A stretch of DNA of 64,000 bases from Isoetes taiwanensis (lineage: Eukaryota > Streptophyta > Lycopodiopsida > Isoetales > Isoetaceae), in assembly GCA_021234155.1 (NCBI GenBank), contig JAJEKV010000390.1, forward strand, positions 62,001 to 126,000. The letters run 5' to 3'. The translations under genes and the position numbers were made by a program. How positions within the stretch are numbered: the stretch's first letter is position 1; every line of letters starts with the position of its first letter. Positions 1 to 11,717 of the stretch are shown piece by piece. The notes under the pieces were generated by a model. The model was not told the DNA's origin, did not search any database, and worked only from the letters and a program-made list of their open reading frames with translations.

Positions 1-452
1 GTTTATCTCGTAGATCAAATCTGGGCCGTCCGATTTAGGGCTGGGTCCAACACTTACACAATAACATTATAATATAAGATGTTTTAATTGTCCATGTCGA
101 ATCTCGCCCTAATTCGATTCATTTTTTCTTCTCCGACCAAGCACAGCATTTACTGCTCGACTGCCGGCCAGATGCAGAGTTTGCCAACTTGGATTCCACC
201 GTTGAGGGATGAACTCATTGGGTCTGTGTTCTTCTAGAAAAAATTTAAGTACGGCACTAACTTGCAGATTGGTGTGGAGCTTGCAATCCAAAATTCAGCG
301 TGGAGGAAGGGGGCGAAGAAACATTTTTGCAGGGTGGTTTGCTGACCCGTAAACGGGGTCGTGAGCAAGCTGATAGCCTGAAGGAGAGGGAATTGGGTTG
401 GGATACTAATCCTCGACAAGATCAGTCCATCAACACGGCAGCCTTTCGCGCC
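1..452 (+). promoter_or_regulatory. Upstream region and presumed 5' UTR of MOB1
   Basis: No coding region is recognised here. The stretch directly before the MOB1 ATG at 453 is the presumed promoter and 5' UTR. I cannot place a TATA box or a transcription start with confidence. The short open frames on both strands lack family features and are treated as chance. Confidence 0.4.
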
Positions 453-2071
453 ATGAGCCTTTTTGGGCTGGGCAGGTTGTTTGATCTATTGTTGTTACAT
501 TCCATTGAAATCTTAAAATTCTTCCTTGGACATTGATATGATTCTGTACTTAATGTTGGTTGTTATTAAGACATTTCATCAGTGTACACGTAGACTGCTA
601 TCTTATGTTACCATTCTGTAATGTAAGTAGACATGTAGACTGCTATCTTATGTTAGCCTTTTATGATTTTTTAGGAACCAGCGGACTTTCCGGCCCAAAA
701 AGAGCACACCATCTGGGAGCAAGGTACTTGTTCAAGCTTGTCTTATTATGTTCTACTAAGCTGAAACTCACATGCCTTTGGTCATTTTGCTATGGTTATC
801 TGGTTTTATATTCTTGTCTTTACTATTTGGCAATTTCCATTCTCAATGTAATCCATTTGGCAGTCATAACTTAGAACAGTTGGAATCCTTCCTAGTAGAG
901 ATCTATTATGATTTTCAAACTGCTCTTGCATTGACATGGTGCAAAATTTTTCAGGGTGCGCAATTGAGGAAACATATAGATGCCACTTTAGGAAGTGGCA
1001 ATCTAAGAGAAGCTGTTCGACTTCCACCCGGTGAAGACCTCAATGAATGGTTGGCAATTAACAGTAGGGCCACTTGTTCCATGCATTCTTTTGATTTTAA
1101 AAATTATCTCAGCAATTTATTCAGCACTGTTGCATGCAGCTGTCGACTTTTTTAATCAGGTGAACTTACTTTATAGTACGTTGACAGAGTTCTGTACTCC
1201 AGAAAATTGCCCCAGAATGTCTGCAGGACCCAAGTAATTACATACTCAGCTATATTTATTCTGCTTCCATAATTTTTGCACAGCTTGATGTTACATAAGC
1301 GTATTTCGTATTTCTTTGTATAAGCCTTTATAAGAATGGTTTCGCCAGTTCTGTACTATCAAGATTACGATTTCAAGGATTATTAATCTCTACCTTTAAC
1401 ATGAAGTTAGAAGTGTTTTAGACTTATCTCGTGGGGCTTGTGTTCAGTCTGAATAAAATCGTTGGTATGCAAATGAAGACTGATAAACGGTTGTTATACA
1501 ATGCCAACTAGTTTTAATAATTGTTTTCAAACGTTAGTGGGTGCCTTGTGTTTGTTGTAGGTATGAGTACCGATGGGCTGATGGTGTCCAGGTAAGGAAA
1601 CCAATAGAGGTATCAGCGCCCAAGTATGTGGAATACTTAATGGACTGGATTGAAGCCCAGCTTGATAATGAGGCAATTTTTCCCCAAAAACTTGGTAATT
1701 GACTGAACTACCTTATTGCCAAGGATGCTGCAGTTACTAAGTGGCTTTCTAACATACCAGGTGCCCCATTTCCACCAAATTTCAAAGAAGTAGTAAAGCC
1801 TATATTTAAGAGGTTATTTCGAGTTTATGCACATATCTATCATTCACATTTCCAGAAAATTGTGAACTTGAAAGAGGAAGCGCATCTGAATACCTGCTTT
1901 AAGCATTTTATCCTTTACACTTATGTAAGTATAAGTTCCATTCCCAATGCATGATGCAGCAGCCATTTGATACTTTTTTCACACTCGCAATTACAGGAAT
2001 TTGGTTTGGTAGAGAAGAAAGAACTTGCACCCTTGCAAGAGCTTATTGACTCAATTTTGATACCTTACTAA
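453..2071 (+). CDS. MOB1: MOB kinase activator-like 1 (Mob1/phocein family), seven exons, complete
   Basis: MOB1 is the co-activator that binds NDR/LATS-type AGC kinases in the Hippo-like pathway controlling cell proliferation and cytokinesis. Coding exons, all with GT-AG introns, are 453-475, 675-723, 955-1063, 1140-1233, 1561-1694, 1761-1924 and 1997-2071 (stop TAA 2069-2071). The spliced frame is open and gives 215 aa, the usual length of plant MOB1. The start MSLFGLGR is the conserved N-terminus. The zinc-binding residues are present: C79 and C84 in FCTPENC, and H161 and H166 in HIYHSH. Other family signatures are [30 protein letters not shown] and [10 protein letters not shown]. Intron 1 holds a short direct duplication of GTAGACTGCTATCTTATGTTA (near 590 and 634). 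Nothing suggests decay. The family assignment is very secure; the exon borders are read by eye but each joins in frame. Confidence 0.95.
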
Positions 2072-4905
2072 GCTGCACAATATTGAATGCTCTATGTTGT
2101 GAGAACGAAGAAGAACCTGCTATTTTAAAGTTTGGAAGCTCCATATGATGTAACCTGTGTCATGTCTATTGAACTGTAAATATTGCTGAATTATGTAAAC
2201 TTGCCCAGGTCCCTTGCCTTAGCTGTGGCAAAATGATTTCAATGATCCATGGCACACATGGAGCATTAGTTTGTTGTCTAAGTTCCAAGAGATGTTAAAG
2301 TTACAGATGACCATTTCTTCCATTGTAAACTAACGAATTTTAACTTGCATACTAATTCTGGATTGTCTCTTAGGAGGAGCTTGTGAATTTAGGTATTTCA
2401 TCTACAGACTAAAGAAGAAGGGATGGTGCAGCACGGGATTCAATCCACGACATGGAAGCAGTATCACACAAAATGGATTGGAAATTGAACAATGACTGGA
2501 GATGGATTGGAAACAACTTATACAACAATGACTGGCTTAGAAAGGGACGAGATTCTGGTAGGACCTCTAGCGCTGCCAAAGGTTCCCACCAAGAACCTTA
2601 TGTGGCTGTTATTACTTGCAGATTATGTTTTGGCGGGTTGAGGAACAGGGCAAAATGAACAATGCTCTGCTTTTCTATGGGCAACAAAGTTTTTTATAAA
2701 AACAATCCTCCTTAGTAAGTCTAGCCTTCGAATTTAGTTCAATTCTGAATTGTGTGGATGGCATTGATCTAACAGAACGTGACACTACTGTGCTTAAGAA
2801 AAAACACATCCTTGAATAAATGCACCTAGAATTGACACTTCTCTAACCACATGGAAGATTGTTAATAAGTTCCCTATTTTGTGGACCATAATTTTCAAAG
2901 CCTTTCCCAAAGCATCATCAGACAGATCAAGCACATCAGACCAGCACTAAGCCTACATAAACAACACAATCAAAGCAGAAACATTGCGCAACTCTAACCA
3001 AACTACTTATGTGCCCTCTATACCATATCCATACAGGCCAAAGCAACTCTAACCAAACTACTTATGTGCCCTTTATACCATATCCATACTTATGTGCCCT
3101 TTATACCATATCCATACAAGCCAAAGCTTAGACGCACAGTCGAAAACAGAAAAGCCACTACAATGTCTGATCAAGCCTATTAAGCACTAAACACTTCTAA
3201 GCTCCTCAGCCTTACCTGTACAAGCCAAAGCAGCGGATTAAGCAGAATGCATCTACACAAAGCTTTTAGAACAGTAAAATCACCACAAATTAAGACACTA
3301 CATGCGTCAAGGCAAATCAACCAGACCATTATTATGCTAGCAAAACTACCAGCATGCTATCTAACTACTCCCCCTATTAGCCATCTATTATGACCCTTGC
3401 CAACCTATTGGAACACTACTTAAACAATGCATGTTCATGGTTAAAAACCCCTTTAGCAGGTCATATACAGAGTAATCAAATATTAGACATTTCGTTTGAC
3501 TAAGTAGGATATCCCATCCCTACCATTACCTCTTATCCTAACAAATTACTGTGGTTCATCCCACATTCTACAAATCGAATCTAGATACTGCAGACAGTGG
3601 TTGGCTGCTTATAAGCACATCCTAGCTAATATTCCTATATTAATATCTTCTAAAAATAAGTCCAGGAATCACTCATTAATTCTTGATATCATTATGGTTA
3701 GCTTTATGCTACTTCTACTTGGGGTCACCTTCCCACGCTAGTCATATAAGCATTCTTGGAATCACATAAGCATTCTACGTATATATTCAACAAAATCATT
3801 TCTTTTTGGAGCAGAAGTTCTTGTTAAGGTTGAGAGTCCAACTTTCATGTTTCTTACTCTGAATCTCATGTTACCGTTATTATAATGTTGATAATCGGTG
3901 AGCAAAAGGTTACTACCATTTCAGGTTATTAGGTATATGTCAGGTGGTTGATCAGTATTGCATTCTTTATGTTAGTAGTTGTTGCACCATCTACAACATC
4001 GGAAATCAATGCGATCCCGGAAATTTCACTTGTTTTTCAGTTGTATATGTGAGCAGGTTGCTCACTTAGTGGGCAATCTTGTAGTGGTTCTTTCAATCCC
4101 ATTTGCGAAATTAGGTCTCCATGTTTAGTTTTCTTTCCCAGTAGAGCATGTTAAAGGACATAAAGTAGGCCCATTGTATAATTGATTAGAAAGGACCTTG
4201 GATCTTGTTCTGGTGCATCTCCATGGTTTATATAGCTGTTGAAGTTGTTATAGAACTACAGTTCTGTGCAAGTTGACATTGATCCTTTTTATGCTTTACA
4301 TGTTCGTTTACGTAATTTTTCCTTGCCTGTCATTTATAGTTGATGTGGTTAAATACAATGGCACTCGATATGTTGAAGATAAGGAAACCAAATTCTAATT
4401 CGATCTTTCTTGTGTTGATGCATGCCGTCATTTCATAACCAAATAGAGATAAACCCGGCTTTGATATCTACTTTGGTTATCATTTGAATGCGAAATATCA
4501 TCGTGAAAATGAGTGCTTGCTTCAAGATAGTCAACGGGCCTGAGAATTTGATTTAACATATTAGCTGATGTTTCAAAGAGGATGTTGTTATTCATTCTGT
4601 AAACCACGAGTAACCTATGATTTCCGCTTTTTTTCCTGTGTTTTTATTTTTTGGTAATTTTTTGGTTTCCTACTCTAAGCGGCGCCGCTCATGCTTCAAT
4701 TTCCTAGACTACCAAAATGTTTAACACACAGTTTCTATTTCTTTTTAACAGGCAAACAAATTTAAACAGAACCATTTAAAGTTCAAAAGTTTTACATTCA
4801 AAAGCTTTAAAACAGTACATTGATAAGATTTCAAAATCATCAGAAGACCATCTTCCTAAATTCATCAAAATGTTCCCATATATGAATCATACAGCTGAAT
4901 TTCCA
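2072..4905. other. Intergenic region after MOB1, with a small tandem repeat
   Basis: It includes the MOB1 3' UTR and then AT-rich DNA without a recognisable gene. Between about 2990 and 3125 a unit containing CTTATGTGCCCT and TATACCATATCCATAC occurs three times in tandem, the last copy partial. The open frame near 2452-2658 shows no family feature. Confidence 0.5.
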
Positions 4906-6066
4906 TCAAGTAGCATTTCTCTTCATGTATTCGGCATCTGATGCAAGAACAAATGTGCAAGAATTGAATGTTGCGCCCACAAATGACTGGCCAACTGCAT
5001 AAACAAAAACTAGGTTATTTTCATCCATTAAGCTCCATATTGCAGGTCTGAAATGACTATCATCAAACCGGGTTACAGAAATCCCCCACGTCTTACTTTT
5101 TCTCTCATTATACAGCACATATTCATTGCTGCCATCAAATTCCAAACTCAAGTCTACATCCTTCACATCATATAGTTCCTGAGCACATTTGATAGCAAAT
5201 CTACTGACCAAATAAAAGCACAGTCGCTTCAGAATCCCTTTTGGATGTGTGATCTGATAATCTATATCAGCCAATAAATCCCGCAGAACGTGTTATAAGA
5301 AATTAATATTGCTTTCTTTTTCTTTACACCGATACCTAAAGCTCTAGCTTTTGATGCCATGTGAACAAATGCCAATCTAGTAGTACCAAGCGGATCATCT
5401 TTTTAGGAATGTTAAATCTTGTCTCCCTTTCTCAATTAGCATTAATTGCTTCTTGCTTTTCACGATAATCATTCCTATTGACTTGAAGCAATGCAGATAC
5501 AACAAAAAAACAATAAATTAGAAACAATCAAGAAATAGAAATAAAAGAAATCAAAACATGAAGAATAAAAGAATTTACCTGGAGGCAGGGTATAGAGTAC
5601 CATCTTTCTTTCTAGTTTGTAAAAGAAATTTAACAAGCATCTTATTCAACTCGAGCATGTTGAGATCTTCAAGTGGAAGACTTGTATCAAGTTTCTCAAA
5701 CTTCCTCCATCCATCAAACTTACGTCTAGCCCAGTTGGTAAGTTTCTTGGACTTGTCTTCGCCCCCCTTTTCAATTTCAGAGACAGCCTTCTCATCAAGC
5801 TTCAAAAACTCCTTAAACTCTTCATCATTTGGTGCCTTAAGATCATCAGTGTACACTGTCCCCTCCTTAAATCATGGCTCATTTCCAATATCTTGTAACA
5901 TCAACTCGACTGCAGCAGGATCTGTGCATCCAACAAGCTCACAGTCTTCTTCATTAAGGAGTGTAAACGAAGGACTGATACTAGCAGAGCAGTTAGAAAC
6001 TGCATGTCCAGAAACTAAACTCAACCTAAGTAGAACATTAATAAACCTTTCAGCAACAATAGACAT
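4906..6066 (-). pseudogene. Crypton-like tyrosine-recombinase domain gene (ZMYM/QRICH1/DUF3504-like), broken, locus 1
   Basis: Reading on the minus strand, a start at 6066 (MSIVAERF) leads into an acidic N-terminus. A TGA at 5874-5872 then interrupts the frame, which continues in the same phase to 5575. That second part contains WARRKFDGWRKFE and LVKFLLQTRKKDGTLYP. This is the pattern seen in the N-terminal half of Crypton-derived recombinase domains (the proteins called ZMYM, QRICH1 or KCTD1-like in animals). A GT splice donor follows directly at the YPAS codons. After an intron-like gap come LGIGVKKKKA (around 5320), a frame change near 5290, and then 5274-4906 with LKRLCFYLVSRFAIKCAQEL and EFDGSNEYVLYNERKSKT, which fit the central part of the domain. 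The terminal HxxR/Tyr part is not seen. At least one nonsense codon and two frame changes make it a pseudogene, unless some gaps are introns. The domain call is from motif memory, not a search. Confidence 0.6.
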
Positions 6067-6345
6067 CTTGAAACTTGCATGCAGCACAAGGAAAACAAAT
6101 GTGAGTACAGAAACATGAAAAAGAATTACTTTTAACAAAAAATCAGAGGATATTATCTCAAAAATGTATAAGAAGTCGCTTGGAACCCGCAAGTTATCGA
6201 GATTAGCCGAGATTACCGAGACTAGCCAAGATTACCCGAGATTAGAACTCCTCTGCAAGCAAAAAATCGCCAAGATTAGTTACATTATACAGAAATTAAC
6301 AAAAGATTGAAGAAACAAAAAAAAATCAACAAAGTTCTTACAAGA
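6067..6345. repeat. Short degenerate tandem repeat upstream of recombinase-like locus 1
   Basis: About 6195-6245 contains several degenerate copies of GAGATTAGCC or AGATTACCGAG. The rest is AT-rich and could be the promoter side of the minus-strand pseudogene. No other feature is seen. Confidence 0.4.
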
Positions 6346-6690
6346 AACTTCGAGAACAATGAGATTTAACAGGTTAGTACGCCAAAACACCGCACCGACT
6401 TGCTCCAAACAAAGATTCACCACCTACAAATACAAAAGAAAGACATTAGCACATAAAAAACGCCAAAAAACTAAAGAAAAGCATGCAATCCAGGCAAATA
6501 CGACCTCGGCGGCCTCAATCGGCTTGAAACGCCGGCGAGCGCCCTCCGGGAACCTCTGCAAAAAACTCTCTGCTGCTCTGCTACTCTATGTTTCTCAGAA
6601 AACTCAAGAACCTTCAAAAATGTAAATGCTGATGCGGAAAAGTTTGCCACGTGTCCGGAAATCATAGGGCACGCATGGCTTATGTTTTGC

Positions 6691-6746
6691 AACGTGCCAC
6701 CAATCGGTGGTTTCCAGTTGGAAACCACCTCTTGGTGGCACGTTAC
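6691..6746. repeat. Long near-perfect hairpin
   Basis: The arm AACGTGCCACCAA followed by GGTGGTTTCCA is repeated inverted as TGGAAACCACC then TTGGTGGCACGTT, with a loop of only a few bases and one two-base mismatch. It looks like a foldback element or the core of a small MITE. No target duplication was identified. Confidence 0.6.
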
Positions 6747-6938
6747 CAAATACATAGCAGATTGCAGATTGAGGAAGTAATAATATGGATGTTACTTTTG
6801 CTAAAAATGAAGGAACTTTGTACTTAGTTAGAGATAATGAAACGCCGCCGCAGTTCTACGCCGGTGGGGGACTGGCGAGCCCAGCATGAAGCTTCGGTCC
6901 GCACCTCAAGATAAGTAATTACGGGCGCCATTTTCTAA

Positions 6939-7130
6939 CATAAAGTTAAGGGGGGAGAATATTTCCTGCCACGTGGCGCCGTCGTAGCCACAAAACTCTG
7001 ATTAATCCGTTATCAGCCAGCATCGGAGGAGAGGAAGCCAGCACCAGAGGAGAGGAAGCGAGCTGCAGCAGATTATCTGTTTTAAGATTGCTTGAAATAT
7101 GGCGAAATATTCTCCTCCCTAACTTTATGA
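6939..7130. repeat. Inverted repeat pair, possible small foldback element
   Basis: CATAAAGTTAAGGGGGGAGA at 6939 followed by ATATTTC is matched in reverse complement at about 7104-7129 with a few mismatches. Between them is an unrecognised spacer including a duplicated 'gaggagaggaagc' phrase. It could be a MITE with about 26-bp arms. Confidence 0.35.
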
Positions 7131-7289
7131 GGTATTAAAGGGCGGGCCTCTAAAAAGGAGACATCCCATTTCTCAGCTGAGATCTTATAATGCATGTATT
7201 CTTTTGCTATAGAAGAGAGTTCCCAGCTTTCACTGCACACATCTTGCTGATTGGACTTCATGTAGCAATTCTTCAATATGGACTAAGGC

Positions 7290-8607
7290 GACTGGTACTT
7301 TTGGTTGTCTCTTGCATTCTTTGAAAAATTCTCAGCCATTGCTTCTATTACAATAGCCCCTGTAAGAATTGGCAGGCTGTCATTTTCGAGCAAAATGATC
7401 TAGTTTCTGGCATCATTAACATTTATGCCTCTACGAATTCTAAAGTTAGAGAGAATATTTGGCCACATATAAAAAATTGGCTTACAACTTAAACCATTGA
7501 TACTTGGATTATGGCTGGTGATTTTGATTAGGATTCTATGTTTGATGATCACTTATTTCAGTACATTCCATCTTTTATATCTAAATATACCTAGTCAAAC
7601 AAACAACAGAGTTTTTTATACACTGGAGTGTACAATTTATGAGGAAACCTAGATTGTAATGGGCCGGTCATATGCTTTCTTGTATTTTGGGTCATAGACC
7701 ATTTGGTCTCCGTGGACAATAAAGTTAAATTTAATTGAATTCAATTCAATTCAATTCTTAACAAATGCTTGCAAGTACGAAATACATGACAATATTGTGC
7801 ATATATATATGATAATCCATTTTATTACGTTAGTACAGCTTGATCACTTTGTTCTGACAATCAAATAACCATAATGGCAGACTATACCCTCCCTCCCTTC
7901 CTCCCAATCAGTATCATTCTATATTCCCTGGATTATTGCATAAAGAAGGTGATATGCATGATCCAGGGAATTATAGGATGGTAATGATTGGGAGTTCTTT
8001 TGCTATATACGAAACAATTATAAAAAAGCAAATTAGCACATGGGCAGAGGAAAACCAGCTTCAGGTCAAAAATATCCACCATTGACCATTTGGTCACAAT
8101 CAGAACTATTATGGATTCCATCAAGAAAACAAAAAAATCGCTATTTGCATTGTTTGTAGATCTGGCAAGAAGGCATTTAACACAGTAAATAGAGGGAATA
8201 TGTGCACTTACAAGGAAATGATAGGGGTTCCAGCAGAGATGAGAAATGCAGTTGCTAATTTATATGAGGCCATGGTAGTGCAGCTTTCATTTCCATTCGA
8301 ACAATATTGTCAAGAAACTGTTGTGAACAATATAGGAGTTCGATAGGGATGTCCTCTCTCCCCCACTTTGTTTGGTATTTACATTGATCAATTAGAAAAA
8401 TGGATGCAGGAATATGGAGGGAGGGGTACATCACTGGTAGAGTACGTAGTGCTATTGCTCTTATATGCTGATGACATTGCAATATTCGCTAGAAATGCAG
8501 GAGATATGCAAAAGCATTTAAATGCATTGGCACGTTTCTGTGAAAACTATACTATGAAAGTAAATCTCTCCAAGACTAAGATCTTGATTTTTGGCATAAG
8601 ATCATGA
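7290..8607 (+). pseudogene. Dead LINE (non-LTR retrotransposon): endonuclease and reverse-transcriptase remnants
   Basis: Around 7385-7560 a translated stretch contains NIYAS followed by WIMAGDFD. This is the APE-type endonuclease pattern (NIYAP...W...GDFN), with a stop inside. From about 8130 to 8607 a second stretch shows the LINE reverse transcriptase: VR*GCPLSPTLFGIYIDQL, where the stop replaces the Gln of the usual RQGCPLSP, and then LLLYADDIAIFA with the catalytic YADD box and LSKTKILIFG. About 500 bases between them contain no clear frame, so the copy is internally damaged and cannot encode protein. It lies directly before tandem copy A. A (TTCAA)n run at about 7737-7757 lies in the damaged section. 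Confidence 0.75.
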
Positions 8608-8624
8608 GATAGGTTTCACTTTTG

Positions 8625-8800
8625 TATTGTCGGCCGGAAAGTTTTAGGGCCAGCACCATTAATAATGATGGTAGTCATTACGCCCCCACCGAGAATTTTT
8701 TTAGGATGGCATTTCAGATTATGAAGACATTAATAATGATGGCTCCAAATTCCTATATAATCAGATTGCGGTGACCTGGCTGAAAAATTTCAGCGCCTTC
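8625..8800 (+). promoter_or_regulatory. Promoter-like repeat cluster at the head of the tandem unit (copy A)
   Basis: Each unit head contains repeated phrases of the type CCATTAATAATGATGGTAGT then CATTA, followed by a second TTAATAATGACGG phrase and then CCTATATAATCAGATTG, a TATA-like box. A related phrase also closes the preceding unit. A short open start ATGGCATTAGAGCAG followed by GTATTT (start plus splice-donor pattern) lies about 130 bp downstream. I infer a promoter, possibly also transposase-binding sites. Equivalent clusters lie at the heads of copies B, C and D. Confidence 0.4.
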
Positions 8801-9169
8801 GAGCAGTCCAATGCCTTCAAGTAATTTTTTCTGCCCGCTATTTTTCGGCGTTTTCAGGATTTCTTAACGTCCGTGTTTTGATGGCATTAGAGCAGGTATT
8901 TTCCGTGATTTGTTTTGGCTCTTGCTTTTCTTAGCACTTTATTGTTTTCATAGCTTAGATTTTGTGCTCAGCAAGATCGGGGGAGCCTGCTGATGACTAG
9001 AATATGCATTAGAATTATCTTGCTTTGCTCTTAGAAGGATACCATGATCTTCTGACTTCCCTGATCCTATAAGCTAGATGTCTAATCAGTATAATTGCCA
9101 AGAAAACCACTCGCAAGGATCACGGCTGCAACTATTTGGAGCATTTAAACAATTTATTTTTTCATCTCG

Positions 9170-9808
9170 CACTATCATTTGCTACCCGGGTTTGCAACAT
9201 TGCATTTATTATGAAGGCCAAATATGGAGCTCACGAGGATTATAATGCCATCTTCTGATTGAAAATGGTGCATGGAGATTGCACATGCCATTCCACATAT
9301 AAAAAGTGATCGTCCTAAAGGTCTGTGCTTATTTCGAAGGACAGGAAAGGCATTGGAGGACGTCGAGCAGATCGACATAGTGGTGTCAATACGAGAAGTG
9401 GGAAGGGACAAAGAACAATGCTCAGGATGCTATGATGATTGCTAGCAAAATGAATAAGCTAGCTATTGGGAAGAACAACCCTACTAACGCCAAAAGTTAT
9501 AGTTGGATATTGCCATCATATGAGTCATTGGAACTATCTGGTATCAATAGTGGTAACAGGAAACATCCTTATTAGGTTCTCTATCTGCAGAAAGGGAGTG
9601 TCTAGCGACAAGAAGCTGAAACTGTACTTTAAAAGGCTAAGCGAGATGAGAAGATGCCTTCTTGGATGGACATGAATTGGCTGAGAGCAGTGGCCAAGAA
9701 AAGACTAGTGAAAACTATAGTCGGCTTGATTGAGCCCTCAGAGGGCAAGGGCGACGATGTCGTGCCAGCTTCCTTAGAGGATCCTTCTATTGTAGTAACT
9801 CCTCACAA
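9170..9808 (+). pseudogene. Conserved plus-strand short-exon region of the tandem unit, unknown product
   Basis: The same open segments recur in copies A, B (partly), C and D. They include phrases such as MEIAHAIPHIKSDRPKG and a later WMRAVAKRRLVKTIVGLIEP (WLRAVAKKRL... in A). The frame is not continuous and the segments may be exons of one gene. I do not recognise the family. Repeated occurrence in four paralogous copies shows common ancestry only, not selection. Confidence 0.3.
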
Positions 9809-10525
9809 AATAGAAATAGGGTCGGCATTTTTACCTGGCGTGCATTTTCCTGGCGCCACATGGCATAGGCCAATAATGCGGAATGGAAGTCGGGTTGATA
9901 TATTCCGACTGACCGGCTGCGCAGGTTAGGGTTTTTTTCAGGTTAGGGTTTTCTTTTTTTTGGGGTTAGGGTAGTCTCCACACCGCCGTCGTTTCTTCAC
10001 GCAGATGGAGATGCAGTTCGCAGATGGAGATGCAGATGACATAAAAGAGCAGAGTGCAACTCGAAATAACAAAGCAGGTTGCATCAGAGCAGATCAGAGC
10101 TCGGCATGCATATCAGAGCTCGGCGTATCAGAGCAGATCGCATCTCGACATGCATGTTCTTCCTCTGTTTTTCCACCAAACGCCCTATTTTGTGAGAAGA
10201 AATGCTTGCCATATTCGCAGATATTTCTAATTTGCAGGTTAACAGATTGCAGGGAGTTTCTTCGCCGGATATGTTCAAAGGACGAAAAACTTCACAATAA
10301 ATGGTAAAACCTTGTGGATCTTACAGAAACGATGTGAATCTATTGTGAAATGCCCGTTAAATCTATTGAAGTTCCGAAAAATCCCTCCCCTATTTCTATT
10401 TTGTAGGGGAATGGAGGTTGGTCCTCCATTCCCGGTTTTGCAGGTGACCCGCTCCCGGCTAACGCCGGTCGCGGGACCCCACCTGCAAATCCGGGAATGG
10501 AGTCCCAACCTTCATTCCCCTATAC
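9808..10525. mobile_element. Compound insertion in copy A: 16-bp-TIR element plus a foldback MITE
   Basis: Copies C and D read 'ctcctc...cattattac' across this place, so the block is an insertion into copy A. It begins CAAAATAGAAATAGGG at 9808, and the reverse complement CCCTATTTCTATTTTG stands at about 10390-10405, defining an element of roughly 600 bp. It is followed directly by a foldback running from TAGGGGAATGGAGGTTGG to CCAACCTTCATTCCCCTA (about 10406-10523). The first element contains two or three GGTTAGGG phrases with T runs at 9925-9975 and a duplicated CAGATGGAGATGCAG. No clear target duplication is visible. The two parts may be separate insertions or one compound element. Confidence 0.6.
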
Positions 10526-10651
10526 ATTATTACTTGTAGTAACTCCTCCCATTACTAAAAACATCATTTCGAAGAAAATCTCCACCTACAAGTAAACCTT
10601 AAAAAGCTAAATACTGAAAACAGTGACAGGCCTTCCTTAACCCCTCCATCC

Positions 10652-10972
10652 GTGACAGCCATTTTCTCTTCCAATGCAGTCACTAGGCCAAATGTAAAAT
10701 GTTTTTATCTGCTTGCTGTGAATTGGTTTCTGAAGGTCTTGATGTTTTATTTTGTGAACCAGCTTCTGCTAATTCAACACAGACCACGTTGCAATGACCA
10801 TGTGCAAGCACTGATTAAGAGCTTCAAAACTTATCCAACTGAAGTGCTGACTCCTGCCGACATCGTTCTGTTCGAGCTGATTATAAGGTATTTAATTTTA
10901 ATCTATGATAAAAAACACTCATTGCAGTCATTCCTAATGTGCATTACTTCAAAATTTAGAAAGGTCACATAG
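10652..10972 (+). CDS. Conserved 106-aa open frame of the tandem unit, unknown function (copy A)
   Basis: An uninterrupted frame with the segment PRCNDHVQALIKSFKTYPTE recurs in copy C at 19992-20312 with a handful of substitutions. Copy D retains only a shortened version (27680-27985, with a deletion after CNDHVQ). It may be an exon, because splice-like GT follows 'FELIIR'. I do not recognise it. Real coding status is uncertain. Confidence 0.25.
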   Translation: MTAIFSSNAVTRPNVKCFYLLAVNWFLKVLMFYFVNQLLLIQHRPRCNDHVQALIKSFKTYPTEVLTPADIVLFELIIRYLILIYDKKHSLQSFLMCITSKFRKVT

Positions 10973-11717
10973 ACGACGCCAGAGGAAATTGTCGAAAAAA
11001 ATTTTCGATAACCACAGTATTTTCTGCACAAAGCTTTTGCTCGCTTGTTGGCAAACTGGAGAAATAACTAGAGTTTGCTAAGGCCTACGCAAGAAGCAGA
11101 ACTAGGGCGTTGAAGGGAATTCTACGGATAATGAGTACTAGCGGAGTTATCTCAATCGCTAGATGAAATTCTTGAAGGTAAGGCTTTTTTGAAAGTGCAA
11201 CCTAGGTATTCCGGTAGATTTGATTGCAAACGAAGGGCAATTGACATTAGGACACTTACATTTATGAGGAGATAACGTATAAACTTTGCTTCATAGATGG
11301 GACTAAAAAATGGCTTAAGAATAAGGATGTTAAAAAACTATCCTATAGGTGACCTGCGTTCAACCTGTTAGAGCCAAATAGCCATCATCTGAACCCTAAC
11401 ACATAAAAGGCCAAACCCTAGACCTCAGTTACTTTTGGCTCCACCAGCTTCTGATCCCAGTTCGCGCTCGCAACTCCGATTCAAAGATCATCTTCGACAA
11501 TATAGCTTGCAGCATGAGCCCCAGAAGTGCACATGCATCAGAGGGAGGAGCAACTACTCCAGAGCACCTGCAATGATGGAGTCTCCATAGCAGGAGGCAA
11601 TTCTTCAAGAGCAGTATTTCAAGTAGATTCTTAGGTATATCATCTGGAAATTAGCATTCCAGATGAATTAGCATATCGTACATCTAGTAGAGCTTTTTTT
11701 GGGAGCCACTCTCCATG

